Notes: generated from the sequence alone by a model not told the origin. DNA of 64,000 nucleotides from Pseudoalteromonas rhizosphaerae (GCF_902498845.1 NZ_CABVLM010000005.1:248001-312000), one strand, 5' to 3'; positions 1 to 11,038 are shown, numbered from the stretch's first letter. Translations and numbers: made by a program.

Positions 1-1147
1 ATGCAGCCCATGGGAATACAGCTGTTTCAATGCTTAAGCCTTGCTCTTTTGCTTCTTTCTCAGTTACGCCAACCCAAGCGATTTCTGGGTCAGTATAGGC
101 AATTGAAGGAATACATTTCGGATCAAAGTAATGTTTTTGACCTGAGATAACTTCAGCAGCAACGTGACCTTCATGAACCGCTTTGTGCGCAAGCATAGGT
201 TGGCCAACTAAGTCACCAATTGCGAAGATGTGGTCAACGTTAGTTTTAAGCTGCTTATCAACATTAATGAAGCCACGCTCATCAACATTAACACCCGCTT
301 TGTCAGCATCTAATAAGTTACCGTTTGGTGTACGACCAACAGCAACTAATACTTTGTCATAACGTACTGGTTCAGCTGGTGCGTTTTTACCTTCAAATGT
401 AACGTATAAGCCGTCATCTTTCGCTTCTACGCCAACAACTTTAGTTGATAGCATAACGTTAAATTTATCACTTACGTATTTTTGGTAAATCTTGATGATG
501 TCTTTATCAGCAGCTGGTACTAGTTGGTCAGCAAATTCAACCACGTCGATTGCAGAACCTAGTGCGCGATACACAGTACCCATTTCAAGACCGATAATAC
601 CACCACCTAATACTAATAGCTTTTCAGGGATGTCTTTAAGCTCTAGTGCACCGGTTGAATCAATTACGCGGTCATCTTCAGGAATGAAAGGTAAGTTTAC
701 CGGTTTAGAACCAGCAGCAATGATAGCGTTATCAAAAGTAATTGTTGTTTTACCGTCAGCGCCTTCAACATCAAGCGTGTTGCTACCTGTGAATTTACCG
801 TAACCGTAAACCACTTTAACTTTACGCATTTTAGCCATGCCGTCTAGGCCACCAGTAAGTTGGCTAACAACTGACTCTTTCCACGAACGAATTTTATCTA
901 AATCAATTTGTGGTGCGCCAAAAGTAACACCATGAGATGACATTTCTGCTGCATCATCAATTACTTTAGCTACGTGTAAAAGTGCTTTCGAAGGAATACA
1001 ACCAACATTAAGACATACACCGCCTAATGTGTCGCGAGATTCTACTACTGTTACTTCTAAGCCCAAGTCAGCAGCACGGAAAGCCGCAGAATAACCACCA
1101 GGACCACCGCCTAGTACAACAACTTGAGTTTTTAATTCGTTGCTCAT
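1..1147 (-). CDS. lpdA: Dihydrolipoyl dehydrogenase (E3), C-terminus cut by window edge
   Basis: FAD-dependent E3 of the pyruvate dehydrogenase complex, which reoxidises the dihydrolipoyl groups of E2 and reduces NAD. The reading frame starts at ATG 1147 and stays open to the left edge, giving 382 residues of a protein that is usually about 475. The N-terminal FAD motif GGGPGGYSAA, the redox-active disulfide motif GGVCLNVGCIPSK, a second nucleotide-binding glycine motif (VLGGGIIGLEMG) and the FAD-contacting AIGDLVGQPMLAHKA are all readable. The C-terminal dimerisation domain with the catalytic His-Glu pair lies outside the window. It is the last visible gene of pdhR-aceE-aceF-lpdA, 195 bp after aceF. 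Identification is very secure. Confidence 0.96.
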   Translation of the reverse strand, partial: MSNELKTQVVVLGGGPGGYSAAFRAADLGLEVTVVESRDTLGGVCLNVGCIPSKALLHVAKVIDDAAEMSSHGVTFGAPQIDLDKIRSWKESVVSQLTGGLDGMAKMRKVKVVYGYGKFTGSNTLDVEGADGKTTITFDNAIIAAGSKPVNLPFIPEDDRVIDSTGALELKDIPEKLLVLGGGIIGLEMGTVYRALGSAIDVVEFADQLVPAADKDIIKIYQKYVSDKFNVMLSTKVVGVEAKDDGLYVTFEGKNAPAEPVRYDKVLVAVGRTPNGNLLDADKAGVNVDERGFINVDKQLKTNVDHIFAIGDLVGQPMLAHKAVHEGHVAAEVISGQKHYFDPKCIPSIAYTDPEIAWVGVTEKEAKEQGLSIETAVFPWAA

Positions 1148-1277
1148 GCTTTTACCTTAATTGTTTGAACGGGACACTGCCCTAAAGTTTAACTGCCATG
1201 TTTCTGCAAGGCAGAAAGGGAGAGCAGATCAAAAATTTATGCAAGATATACAAAGATTGTATCATTGCAAATGGTAA

Positions 1278-1309
1278 AAATCCCAGCAAAAAACAACTGG
1301 CTGGGATTT
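1278..1309 (-). terminator. Hairpin between aceF and lpdA, possible attenuator
   Basis: A perfect 10-bp inverted repeat (AAATCCCAGC and GCTGGGATTT) with a 12-nt loop. On the minus strand it is followed by a short T run. It lies in the 195-bp gap between aceF and lpdA, so it may reduce read-through from aceEF into lpdA. That would fit lpdA also serving other 2-oxoacid dehydrogenases. The effect is inferred from sequence alone. Confidence 0.55.
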
Positions 1310-1342
1310 GATTCTATTTATTTCGCTACATGCAGCAATTGC

Positions 1343-3250
1343 TTACATTACTAATTGGCGAATATCGCTCATGTAACTTGCTAAAGTTACAGTAAAGCGT
1401 GCCGCTAGTGCACCGTCAATCACCCTATGGTCGTAAGACATAGAAAGTGGAACCATTAGTTTTGGTTCAAACTCTTTGCCATTCCACTTAGGTTTAATTT
1501 CAGACTTAGAGACACCTAAAATAGCAACTTCTGGGGCATTTACGATTGGCGTAAAGGCTGTACCGCCAATACCACCAAGGCTTGAAATTGTAAAACAACC
1601 ACCTTGCATATCAGAAGAGGTAAGTTTGCCGTCACGCGCTTTAACAGATACTTCCATTAATTCACGCGATAATTCAATGATGCCTTTCTTATCAACATCT
1701 TTAAATACTGGCACAACCAAACCGTTTGGCGTATCAACTGCAACACCGATATTGATGTACTTCTTAAGAATTAAGCTTTCACCGTCGTTAGATAGTGATG
1801 AGTTAAATGTAGGGAACTCAGCAAGTGCTTTCGCTGCTGCTTTCATTACAAATACCAGCGGGGTGATTTTAACACCTAGCTTTTTCTTCTCGCTAAGGGC
1901 ATTTTGCTCTTTACGGAACTCTTCAAGAGTTGTGATATCAGCTTCATCAAACTGCGTAACATGCGGGATTTGCACCCAGTTACGGTGTAAGTTTTTACCC
2001 GATAGCTTTTGAATACGAGATAGTTTTTTCTCTTCGATTTCACCAAATTTAGCAAAATCAACTTTTGGCCATGGAATTAAACCAAGTTCACTACCACCAG
2101 TATTGCCAGAAGCTGTCGCTAATTGGCCTGATTCAACTTGCTTAACTAAGTTCTTCACATAGTCTTGCACGTCTTCTTTCACAACGCGATTTTTACGACC
2201 TGAGCCTTTTACGTTCGCAAGGTTAATACCAAACTCACGGGCTAAGCGGCGAACAACTGGCGATGCATGAGCATACGCACTATTGTTTTCAAAACTTTCA
2301 TTGCTCGCTTTTGCAGGCGCTGCTTGTGCAGCTGGAGCTGATTCTGCTTTCGCTGCTGGTGCAGATTCAGAAGCCGCTTTTTCAGCGGTAGCTGCAGGTG
2401 CACTGCCTTGCACTTCAAATACAAAGATAAGTGAACCGGTCGATACTTTATCGCCCGCAGCAACTTTAATCTCTTTAACAGTACCGGCAAACGGTGCTGG
2501 TACTTCCATTGCCGCTTTGTCGCCTTCAACATTTAAGATTGACTGATCTTCAGTAACCTTATCGCCTACTGCAACCATCACTTCAGTGACTTCAACCTCA
2601 TCACCGCCGATATCAGGCACGTTTACTTCTTTACTGCTTGGCGCTGAACTTTGTGCCGGCGCAGACTCTTGAGCTGGCGCTGTTTCTGCTTTCGCAGCTG
2701 CAGGCTCACTACCAGCCACTTCAAAAACAAACACTAAAGAGCCTGTTTTTACTTTATCGCCAGCGGCAACTTTAATTTCTTTAACAGTACCTGCAAACGG
2801 CGCTGGTACTTCCATTGCCGCTTTGTCGCCTTCAACGTTTAAGATAGATTGTTCTTCTTCAACGGTGTCGCCAACAGCAACCATGATTTCCGTCACTTCA
2901 ACTTCATCATCGCCGATATCTGGTACGGTGACTTCTTTAGTTGTTGAACCTGAAGACGCAGCAGGTGCTGCAGCTTCAGATTTTGCTGGTTCTGCAGGCG
3001 CTTCGCTAGATGCTTGCTCTTCACCTTCAAACAAGAATACTAAAGAACCCGTAGTAACCGTGTCGCCCACGTTTACTTTGATTTCTTTTACAGTACCGGC
3101 TTGTGCCGCAGGTACTTCCATTGAGGCTTTATCACCCTCAACAGTTAGTAATGATTGGTCAACGTCAACTTTGTCACCAACGCTCACTAGAATTTCGGTT
3201 ACTTCGACTTCATCGCCACCGATATCTGGTACTTTAATTTCAATACTCAT
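1343..3250 (-). CDS. aceF: Pyruvate dehydrogenase E2, dihydrolipoyl acetyltransferase with three lipoyl domains
   Basis: Core E2 of the pyruvate dehydrogenase complex; transfers acetyl groups from lipoamide to CoA. The start is ATG 3250 (protein [12 protein letters not shown]), preceded by AGAGG; a longer frame upstream runs into aceE and is not used. The 635 residues hold three N-terminal lipoyl domains (about 3-76, 104-178, 210-284; lipoyl Lys in GDKASMEV or GDKAAMEV). They are joined by Ala/Pro-rich linkers and followed by a peripheral-subunit-binding domain (about 330-370) and the catalytic domain. The catalytic motif [10 protein letters not shown] has His608 and Asp612. Lipoyl domains 2 and 3 are nearly identical over their second halves. 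The gene starts 10 bp after the aceE stop, so the two are co-transcribed. Confidence 0.97.
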   Translation of the reverse strand: MSIEIKVPDIGGDEVEVTEILVSVGDKVDVDQSLLTVEGDKASMEVPAAQAGTVKEIKVNVGDTVTTGSLVFLFEGEEQASSEAPAEPAKSEAAAPAASSGSTTKEVTVPDIGDDEVEVTEIMVAVGDTVEEEQSILNVEGDKAAMEVPAPFAGTVKEIKVAAGDKVKTGSLVFVFEVAGSEPAAAKAETAPAQESAPAQSSAPSSKEVNVPDIGGDEVEVTEVMVAVGDKVTEDQSILNVEGDKAAMEVPAPFAGTVKEIKVAAGDKVSTGSLIFVFEVQGSAPAATAEKAASESAPAAKAESAPAAQAAPAKASNESFENNSAYAHASPVVRRLAREFGINLANVKGSGRKNRVVKEDVQDYVKNLVKQVESGQLATASGNTGGSELGLIPWPKVDFAKFGEIEEKKLSRIQKLSGKNLHRNWVQIPHVTQFDEADITTLEEFRKEQNALSEKKKLGVKITPLVFVMKAAAKALAEFPTFNSSLSNDGESLILKKYINIGVAVDTPNGLVVPVFKDVDKKGIIELSRELMEVSVKARDGKLTSSDMQGGCFTISSLGGIGGTAFTPIVNAPEVAILGVSKSEIKPKWNGKEFEPKLMVPLSMSYDHRVIDGALAARFTVTLASYMSDIRQLVM

Positions 3251-3260
3251 TGCAAACCTC

Positions 3261-5927
3261 TTATGCGTACAGTGGATTAAGTTTGTTAGTGTCGATGTTG
3301 AACTTTTTAAGTGCTTCAACCACAACTGACTTCTCAACTTCACCACGTTTAGCAAGTTCAGATAACGTCGCAACTACTACGTAGCTGGCGTTAACTTCAA
3401 AGTGACGACGAAGGTTTTCACGGCTATCAGAACGACCGTAACCATCGGTACCTAATACTTTGTAGTTGCTGCTTGGAATGAATGAACGCGCTTGTTCTGC
3501 GTAGTTTTTCATGTAATCCGTTGCGGCAACAGTCACTGAGTCATTTAATACACTGGTGATGTAGGCAGTCTTCTGTTCGCTTTCAGGGTTAAGCATATTG
3601 AAACGCTCAACATCTTGCCCTTCACGAGTTAATTCGTTGAACGACGTTACTGAATACACATCAGATGCAATACCGTAATCATCACTTAAAATCGCGGCTG
3701 CTTTACGCACTTCAGTCATGATAGTACCTGAGCTTAATAGCTGTACGTTGGCTTTTTTGCCTGCGTAGCTTTCTAGCTTGTAGATACCTTTACGAATACC
3801 TTCTTCAGCACCTTCTGGCATAGCAGGTTGTGCATAGTTTTCGTTCATAAGCGTTAGGTAGTAGTAAATATTTTCTTGGCTTTCACCGTACATACGACGA
3901 ATACCATCTTGAACAATAACCGCTACTTCGTAAGCGTATGTTGGATCGTAAGAGATACAGTTAGGTACTGTGTTAGCAAGAATATGGCTGTGACCATCTT
4001 CGTGCTGTAGACCTTCACCGTTTAATGTTGTACGACCAGCAGTAGCACCTAATAAGAAACCACGTGCTTGTTGGTCACCCGCCATCCATGCCATGTCGCC
4101 AACACGTTGGAAACCGAACATTGAATAGTAGATATAGAATGGGATCATTGGTAAATCGTTAGTGCTGTATGATGTTGCCGCAGCAACCCACGATGACATT
4201 GCGCCTAACTCGTTGATACCTTCTTGCAATACTTGACCAGATGTTGCTTCTTTGTAGTAAGAAACGATATCACGGTCTTGCGGCGTATAGTTTTGGCCAT
4301 GCGGGTTATAAATACCGATTTGACGGAATAAACCTTCCATACCAAAGGTACGCGCTTCATCGGCAATAATTGGTACGATGTTTTTACCAATACCTTTATC
4401 TTTCAATAAGATATTAAGTGCACGAACAAAGCCCATGGTGGTAGAGATATCACGCTTTTGCTCTTCAAGTAATGGCTTAAATGCTTCTACTTCTGGCAGT
4501 ACTAACTTTTCAGTAAAGTTAGGAATACGTTTTGGCGTATAACCTTTAAGTGCATCACGGCGAGCATGTAAGTACTTGTGCTCAGCCGAACCTTCTTCAA
4601 GTGTTAAATAAGGAAGTTCTGCAAGTTGCTCTTCAGATACTAAATCATCAAGACCTAAACGTGAACGTAAATGGGCAACGTGTGACATGTCCATTTTTTT
4701 CACTTGGTGAGCAATATTCTTACCTTCAGCCGCTTCACCCATGCCGTAACCTTTTACGGTTTTAGCTAGGATAACTGTTGGGCGACCTTTGGTCTCTTCT
4801 GCTTTTTTGAATGCAGCGAATAATTTTGATGGCTCATGACCACCACGCTTAAGCGCGAAGATTTCGTCATCTGTCATATCAGCAACAAGTGCTGCTGTTT
4901 CAGGGTAACGACCAAAGAAATGCTCACGTACGTACGCGCCATTTTTAGCTTTATAAGTTTGGTAATCGCCATCGACTGTTTCGTTCATCAATTGCAATAA
5001 CTTACCTGTGGTGTCTTTAGCTAGTAGGATATCCCAGCCGCTGCCCCACACTAGCTTGATCACATTCCAGCCAGCGCCTTTGAATAGACCTTCAAGCTCT
5101 TGAATGATTTTACCATTACCCATTACTGGGCCATCTAGGCGCTGTAAGTTACAGTTAATTAAGTAACAAAGGTTGTCTAGTTTTTCACGGGCAGCAAAAG
5201 AAATAGCGCCACGTGATTCTGGCTCGTCCATTTCACCATCGCCTAAAAACGCGTATACACGTTGGTTTTTAGTGTCTTTTAAGCCACGACCATCTAGGTA
5301 CTTTAAGAAGCGCGCTTGGTAAATAGACGCGATAGGACCAAGACCCATAGATACCGTAGGGAACTGCCAGAATTCAGGCATTAATTTAGGGTGTGGGTAA
5401 GATGGTAAACCTTCGCCATCAACTTCTTGACGGAAGTTATCAAGCTGCGCAGCAGATAAACGACCTTCAACAAATGCACGTGCATAAATACCCGGAGAAA
5501 TGTGACCTTGATAATAAACTAAGTCACCGCCGTCTACATCATTTGGGGCTTTGAAGAAATGGTTAAAACATACTTCATAAAACGCCGCAGATGACTGGTA
5601 AGACGCCATATGGCCGCCTAGATCGAGGTCTTTTTTCGAAGCGCGCAATACAATCATGATTGCGTTCCAACGAATAATAGAACGAATACGGCGCTCAAGG
5701 TTTACGTCCCCTGGGTAAGCAGGTTCTTGATCTACCGGGATCGTATTAACGTAGTTTGTGCTGATGCCTGTAGGCATATCAACACCGTCTAAACGGGCTT
5801 GCTCTAATACTTGCTCAAGTAAAAACTGAGCACGTTCAACACCTTCTTCACGCACAACTGATTCAAGAGCTTGTAACCACTCTTGTGTTTCTAGCGCGTC
5901 TACGTCAATTTTATTGACTTCAGACAT
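3261..5927 (-). CDS. aceE: Pyruvate dehydrogenase E1 component (homodimeric)
   Basis: Thiamine-diphosphate enzyme that decarboxylates pyruvate and acetylates the lipoyl groups of AceF. At 888 residues it matches the homodimeric E1 of Gammaproteobacteria. The ThDP/Mg-binding region is visible as [12 protein letters not shown] followed by the [11 protein letters not shown] segment. The conserved EDGHSHI stretch appears later in the protein. Start ATG 5927 has AAGGA about nine bases upstream. It is the second gene of the pdhR operon, 114 bp after pdhR and 10 bp before aceF. No frame disruption was seen. Confidence 0.97.
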   Translation of the reverse strand: MSEVNKIDVDALETQEWLQALESVVREEGVERAQFLLEQVLEQARLDGVDMPTGISTNYVNTIPVDQEPAYPGDVNLERRIRSIIRWNAIMIVLRASKKDLDLGGHMASYQSSAAFYEVCFNHFFKAPNDVDGGDLVYYQGHISPGIYARAFVEGRLSAAQLDNFRQEVDGEGLPSYPHPKLMPEFWQFPTVSMGLGPIASIYQARFLKYLDGRGLKDTKNQRVYAFLGDGEMDEPESRGAISFAAREKLDNLCYLINCNLQRLDGPVMGNGKIIQELEGLFKGAGWNVIKLVWGSGWDILLAKDTTGKLLQLMNETVDGDYQTYKAKNGAYVREHFFGRYPETAALVADMTDDEIFALKRGGHEPSKLFAAFKKAEETKGRPTVILAKTVKGYGMGEAAEGKNIAHQVKKMDMSHVAHLRSRLGLDDLVSEEQLAELPYLTLEEGSAEHKYLHARRDALKGYTPKRIPNFTEKLVLPEVEAFKPLLEEQKRDISTTMGFVRALNILLKDKGIGKNIVPIIADEARTFGMEGLFRQIGIYNPHGQNYTPQDRDIVSYYKEATSGQVLQEGINELGAMSSWVAAATSYSTNDLPMIPFYIYYSMFGFQRVGDMAWMAGDQQARGFLLGATAGRTTLNGEGLQHEDGHSHILANTVPNCISYDPTYAYEVAVIVQDGIRRMYGESQENIYYYLTLMNENYAQPAMPEGAEEGIRKGIYKLESYAGKKANVQLLSSGTIMTEVRKAAAILSDDYGIASDVYSVTSFNELTREGQDVERFNMLNPESEQKTAYITSVLNDSVTVAATDYMKNYAEQARSFIPSSNYKVLGTDGYGRSDSRENLRRHFEVNASYVVVATLSELAKRGEVEKSVVVEALKKFNIDTNKLNPLYA

Positions 5928-5941
5928 ATGGAGGTTTCCTT

Positions 5942-6010
5942 ATGTTTAAAATACGAATGTTCTTAATTAGCACTGTGGTAATCGTGTTGCCATATACAGC
6001 ACTTGCTTAA
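5942..6010 (+). CDS. Possible 22-codon hydrophobic micro-ORF antisense to the aceE leader
   Basis: On the plus strand, in the gap between aceE and pdhR, GGAGG (5930-5934) lies seven bases before ATG 5942. A frame of 22 codons follows and ends with TAA at 6008-6010. The peptide begins MFKIRMFLIS, continues with a hydrophobic run and ends PYTALA, so it reads like a bacterial signal peptide with an AxA-type site and no mature part. It could be chance, because the Shine-Dalgarno-like GGAGG is only the complement of aceE leader sequence. It could also be a small membrane peptide or the relic of an exported protein. No promoter was identified. Confidence 0.2.
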   Translation: MFKIRMFLISTVVIVLPYTALA

Positions 6011-6041
6011 ATTATTTATCTTTAACTTAGTTTTTTGTTAC

Positions 6042-6791
6042 TTAATTTTGCTTTGTGCGTCTTAAACTACGCTCAATTCGTGAATGCTCTTTACCTGCTT
6101 CCAATAACGCTTCTTCAATGAAAGCTAAGTGAGCATTACTGGCAAGTCGCGCCTGCTCTGGATTCCCTTCAATCACTGCATCCATCAATAAACGGCGATG
6201 CTCAGCTAAGCGCGAACTAATATGCGGCTTCTCTAACAATACCGTTAAATTTTGTAAAACATTTTGCTCAAGCAATGCCCGCATACCGCGTACTAAATGC
6301 AGTAACACCACATTATGCGAGGCTTCTGCCACACTAAAGTGAAACGCGTTAATTGCTTTGGCTTTTTGTAGTAAATCATCATGAGCCAATGCGATGCATT
6401 CAAAGCTTTGCTTAACTTTAGCAAAGTCAGTGCTAGTACCACGAAGCGCAGCATAATAAGCTGCAATCCCTTCGAGAGCATGACGAAACTCTAATAAATC
6501 AAACTGTGATTCAGGATGTTTACTGATCAAGTCAAATAACGGATCAGTGAGCCCTTCTTCTAGCTGATTTTTTACAAACGTCCCGCCACCTTGACGTCGC
6601 GTTACTAAGCCTTTTGCCTCTAGCTTTTGAATGGCTTCACGTAATGAAGGGCGAGACACTTCAAATTGTTTGGCTAATTCACGCTCTGGCGGCAGTTTCT
6701 CACCCGGTGCTAATGAGCCCTCAAGAATCATGTTCTCAAGTTGCTGTAAAATAACATCCGATAGTTTTGCTGCTTTAATCTTTAAAGACAT
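6042..6791 (-). CDS. pdhR: GntR-family (FadR subfamily) regulator PdhR
   Basis: Pyruvate-responsive repressor of the pyruvate dehydrogenase operon. The 249 residues contain an N-terminal winged helix-turn-helix (about 10-75) with the GntR signature PPERELAKQFEVSRPSLREA and the wing GGGTFVK. An all-helical FCD ligand domain follows (about 95-235). It is the first gene of the operon. The upstream promoter carries a PdhR-type operator, which supports autoregulation. Family members that sense glycolate, lactate or fatty acyl-CoA are less likely because of the direct linkage to aceEF-lpdA. Confidence 0.93.
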   Translation of the reverse strand: MSLKIKAAKLSDVILQQLENMILEGSLAPGEKLPPERELAKQFEVSRPSLREAIQKLEAKGLVTRRQGGGTFVKNQLEEGLTDPLFDLISKHPESQFDLLEFRHALEGIAAYYAALRGTSTDFAKVKQSFECIALAHDDLLQKAKAINAFHFSVAEASHNVVLLHLVRGMRALLEQNVLQNLTVLLEKPHISSRLAEHRRLLMDAVIEGNPEQARLASNAHLAFIEEALLEAGKEHSRIERSLRRTKQN

Positions 6792-6866
6792 TAATCAACG
6801 TCCGCATTGTAGTGGAAATGTAACCTGAAAAATCCAAGTTTGTGCCCAGAGACTAGACCAAAAGGT

Positions 6867-6886
6867 AAATTGGTCATACCAAATTT
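6867..6886 (-). promoter_or_regulatory. PdhR operator
   Basis: Plus-strand AAATTGGTCATACCAAATTT contains the perfect dyad TTGGT-CAT-ACCAA. This matches the known PdhR box AATTGGTnnnACCAATT with one extra A on one side. It lies directly downstream of the predicted -10 of the pdhR promoter, at about +1 to +20, which is a classic repression position. Confidence 0.8.
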
Positions 6887-6893
6887 GAGCCAT

Positions 6894-6922
6894 ACGTTAT
6901 CAAAAAGCAAGTTTGCTGTCAA
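6894..6922 (-). promoter_or_regulatory. Sigma-70 promoter of the pdhR-aceEF-lpdA operon
   Basis: On the minus strand there is a perfect -35 TTGACA (6917-6922), a 17-bp spacer and a weak -10 TAACGT (6894-6899). A start site near 6887 would give a leader of about 95 nt before pdhR. The adjoining PdhR dyad supports the assignment. Confidence 0.6.
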
Positions 6923-7103
6923 TTTCGCTGCGACGCACCTTAAAAAACACCCTAACGTATTTTGCACAAAGATCAAACAGTATGAGATAAAGCCAGTGTT
7001 TAGGAAGGAGTTTTATAGAAAAACACAATGGTCTGACCAGATAATCAAAAACTAGTGGGCGAGTTTTTTTGAACTCGAAGTGTACTATATAATAAATTAA
7101 ACT

Positions 7104-7485
7104 GCGCGGGGTAAACCCGCGCCTACGCATTGGTAGCAGCGAGTTTACCTCGCGACTGTTTCTACATTTACATAGACAGCCAATTTCACCACTGAGGGCA
7201 GGAGGCGCTACGCGCTACACAGAGAATACAAAAGTAAAGTTAATTACTAACAGGTTTTACCTCTATTAACTCGGTGCTCTCTGTGGTGAATAAATCACTA
7301 AAAGACTTTTGCACAAAGAGAAGTGAATGAGCGCAAATGAAAAAAAACGCCACGGGCTTCGAGCTGCGAATAGACTCAAACACCTAGCCACTACTTTTAT
7401 AGTTACTTCTCTAAAGCGCAGCGACTCTTAACCTCTTTGTGAATAAATTTTAATTGCGCGGGTAGCAGCGAGTTTACCTCGCGAC
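7104..7485. repeat. Composite palindromic repeat array A (between pdhR promoter and ampE)
   Basis: This is most of the 726-bp gap between pdhR and ampE. It opens with the core: hairpin GCGCGGGGTAAACCCGCGC, a few bases, then the related inverted hairpin in GTAGCAGCGAGTTTACC. Next comes a segment with imperfect dyad arms around TTCACCAC and GTGGTGAA. A longer module runs from CTAAAAGACTTTTGCACAAAGAG through a GGGCTTCGAGC word and AAAGCGCAGCG to CTCTTTGTGAATAAA. It closes with a second core whose first hairpin has collapsed (7455-7485). Copies of every part recur elsewhere in the window. The ORFs crossing it are not credible genes. Confidence 0.85.
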
Positions 7486-7517
7486 AATTACTTACCTAAA
7501 ACCTAGCATCTGTTTAT

Positions 7518-8369
7518 TTACGCTAAACCACCAAATAAAGTAAACAAGGCAATCAACACCAAGTAAAACAACACATTTCGTTTTACAAGCTTCATCATAC
7601 AAGTTGCTTCATACGCGCAACCAAAATGTTGCTGTTCTATTTGCTCTGCGGCAAGCGCGGTATTAGTAACCACTTTACGGTTACTCACTGTAAAATCGAG
7701 TGCATAATGCAGCCAGCAACTGGTGCCTTTATTAAAGTTACCTATTACTAGATAACCAAAGCTGGCGATTCTGGCTGGTAACCAATCAAGCCAAAATAAT
7801 AATGAATGAATAAGTTTAAAACGTTTGGCATACACAACTTTATGGTCGTTCTGCACTAAATCAGCAAAAGTACGTACTAATGCATAAAAGATCGCGCCAG
7901 GTACGCCTAATATTACAAACCAAAAAATAACTGCACAATAAAAACGAAAGTTTACCCAAGCCAACGTTTGTCCAAAGGTTTCACCGCCTTTTTGCTCTTC
8001 CGTTTTCTTTTGCCCCATTTGCAGTGCATATAAGGTTGCCGCTTGCTGATCATCACGGGTTAGCGCATTTAAATAGGACTTATATAAAGCACGTTGTTTA
8101 GCACAGCCAAAGCAAACCAGCAGCACAGCCACATTAATGGCTAACTGCCATAATACAAAATCAGATAAGGTAAAAATAACCGCCACAAGTAATACCGGCA
8201 AACACAGCCAAATAATAAATCCTGCAGGCGAATTGAATAGACCTTGCTCGCCAAGCTGTTTTTTTGAACGTGTTAAATAGCCTTGCGCGTAATAGCTTAT
8301 TTGCCAATAATCAGATCGGGCACCTAAACGCTCTAATATCAGAGCTATTATTATAGAAATTAAGATCAT
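7518..8369 (-). CDS. ampE: AmpE-like inner-membrane protein
   Basis: Membrane protein encoded beside AmpD in many Gammaproteobacteria, proposed to act as a sensor in beta-lactamase and cell-wall-recycling signalling. The 283 residues have hydrophobic segments near the N-terminus, at about 50-90 and 135-165, and at the extreme C-terminus. They include the family-typical N-terminal stretch LERLGARSDYWQI. Start ATG 8369 has GGAAAGAG upstream. It lies 27 bp after ampD on the same strand, so it is the second gene of an ampDE operon. Biochemical function in the family is not firmly established. Confidence 0.88.
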   Translation of the reverse strand: MILISIIIALILERLGARSDYWQISYYAQGYLTRSKKQLGEQGLFNSPAGFIIWLCLPVLLVAVIFTLSDFVLWQLAINVAVLLVCFGCAKQRALYKSYLNALTRDDQQAATLYALQMGQKKTEEQKGGETFGQTLAWVNFRFYCAVIFWFVILGVPGAIFYALVRTFADLVQNDHKVVYAKRFKLIHSLLFWLDWLPARIASFGYLVIGNFNKGTSCWLHYALDFTVSNRKVVTNTALAAEQIEQQHFGCAYEATCMMKLVKRNVLFYLVLIALFTLFGGLA

Positions 8370-8396
8370 ACTTTTCTCTTTCCAAATTGGCGCTAG

Positions 8397-8942
8397 TTAA
8401 AATATAGCAGCAAAATAATGATTCCAATCAAAACTGTCTCCAGGGTCTGTTTTTCGCCCTGGTGCAATGTGACAATGGCCAACAACACGCGAGCGTGTGA
8501 TAGCTGGGTATTTATATATCAATGTCTTAGTTAAGGATTGTAATGCATTATATTGATTTTGGGTATACGCCGTTGTATCTGTACCTTCAAGCTCAATACC
8601 AATACTAAAATCATTACACTGACTACGTCCTAAAAACTCAGACTGCCCAGCATGCCAAGCACGTTTACTAAAAGGCACATATTGAACTATTTCACCGCTG
8701 CGTTTAATAAAACAATGTGCTGAAACTCTCAACCCCTTTAAATCAGCAAAGCTAGGGTGTGCTTGGCAATCAATACATCCCATAAACAAATCATCCACAA
8801 ACGGCGTGGCAAACTGCCCTGCTGGCAAGGAAATATTATGAATCACTAATAAAGATATTTCCTCACCTAGTGGGCGCTCATCAAAATGCGTACTTGGTCG
8901 CTGGATAGCGGTACTAACGACACCAAAAGAGTTTATTTTCAT
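8397..8942 (-). CDS. ampD: 1,6-anhydro-N-acetylmuramyl-L-alanine amidase AmpD
   Basis: Cytoplasmic zinc amidase that cleaves the peptide from anhydromuramyl-peptides during murein recycling; its loss induces ampC-type beta-lactamases where AmpR is present. The 181 residues match AmpD closely. The zinc ligands line up with His35 (in LLVIHNISLP), His156 and Asp166 (in GHCHIAPGRKTDPG). No signal peptide is present, as expected for AmpD rather than AmiD. It is followed by ampE. Its upstream region towards nadC is filled with repeat array B. Confidence 0.95.
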   Translation of the reverse strand: MKINSFGVVSTAIQRPSTHFDERPLGEEISLLVIHNISLPAGQFATPFVDDLFMGCIDCQAHPSFADLKGLRVSAHCFIKRSGEIVQYVPFSKRAWHAGQSEFLGRSQCNDFSIGIELEGTDTTAYTQNQYNALQSLTKTLIYKYPAITRSRVVGHCHIAPGRKTDPGDSFDWNHYFAAIF

Positions 8943-9033
8943 AGTTTATATTCATAATGGCCTGTAAATAAATGCATAGTCAGATGCTAATAGATTTCCA
9001 AGTAGAATAACAGCAAAGCACTTTCATTGTTTT

Positions 9034-10107
9034 GCGCCGGTAGCAGCGAGTTTACCTCGCGACTGTTTCTACATTTACATAGACAAACCAATTTCACCAC
9101 CGAGAAGAGAAAGCCAAGGGCTACGGGTAACGAGCTGCGGGCTGTAAGTTCACCTAGCAGCTAGTCACTTCCCTAGAACCTAGTTCCTATTTTCCTCTAA
9201 AGCGCAGCGCCTCTTATCCTCTTTGTGAATAAATTTTAATTGCGCGGGGTAAACCCGCACCTACGTGTTGGTAGCAGCGAGTTTACCTCGCGACTGTTTT
9301 TACATTTATACAGACACACTATTTCACCACCGAGCCCACCGAGGCGCTTTGCTACACCGAGAAGACAAAAGTAAAGTTAATCACTATTACCTATTGGTTT
9401 TTCCTCTGTGAGCTCGATGATCTCTGTGGTGAATAAATCACTAAAAGACTTTTGCACAAAGAGAAGTGAATGAGAAGAACAAATGCCACGGGCTTCGAGC
9501 GACGAGCTTCGAATATGCCCTAGCATCTAGTCACTTCCTAAAACCTAGAACCTATTTTTAGATTACTTATCTAAAGCGCAGCGCCTCTTATCCTCTTTGT
9601 GAATAAATTTTAATTGCGCGGGGTAAACCCGCACCTACGCATTGGTAGCAGCGAGTTTACCTCGCGACTGTTTCTACATTTACACCGATAAACCTATTTT
9701 ACCACCGAGGGCAGGAGACGCTGCGCGCTACACAGAGAAACCAAAGTAAAAAATCACTTATTTCTTCTCGGTGGTGAATTAATCACTGACAGAACTTTAA
9801 TCTAATTGCGCGGGGTAAACCCGCGCCTACGTATTGGTAGCAGCGAGTTTACCTCGCGACTGTTTTTACATTTATACAGACACACTATTTCACCACCGAG
9901 CCCACCGAGGCGCTTTGCTACACCGAGAAGACAAAAGTAAAGTTAATCACTATTACCTATTGGTTTTTCCTCTGTGAGCTCGGTGATCTCTGTGGTGAAT
10001 AAATCACTAAAAAACTTTTGCACAATGATAAGAACAAATGCCGCGGGCTTCGAGCGACGAGCTTCGAATTCCCCCTAGCATCTAGTCACTTCATAAAACC
10101 TAGAACC
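9034..10107. repeat. Composite palindromic repeat array B (between divergent ampD and nadC)
   Basis: About 1.07 kb of repeats fills the 1250-bp gap between the divergent ampD and nadC starts. Hairpin cores lie near 9034-9063 (half), 9241-9294, 9615-9668 and 9808-9860, all in the same orientation. They are joined by TTCACCACCGAG / GTGGTGAA dyad segments and by the long module carrying GGGCTTCGAGC and CCTAGCATCTAGTCACTT words. The stretches from about 9269 and about 9835 are nearly identical for some 200 bp, then diverge by small deletions, which points to a recent 566-bp duplication. No gene is supported here. Confidence 0.88.
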
Positions 10108-10183
10108 AATCAAACTTATAGCTTCAGCCTTCTCTTTCACTTTCAAACCATGTAAAATTTGTGCAATTTCCTAATTATAATGA

Positions 10184-11038
<855 letters not shown>

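Noticed and set aside
1476..3329. Long plus-strand open frames over aceF
   Set aside because: Shadow frames caused by the repetitive Ala/Glu/Val-rich lipoyl domains; low-complexity Ser/Thr/Pro products without ribosome-binding sites.
3251..3373. Longer N-terminus for aceF
   Set aside because: The extension lies inside aceE, and the lipoyl domain starts at [12 protein letters not shown] with its own AGAGG site.
6900..7130. Open frames across the pdhR promoter region
   Set aside because: They overlap the promoter, operator and repeat array and show no protein-like features.
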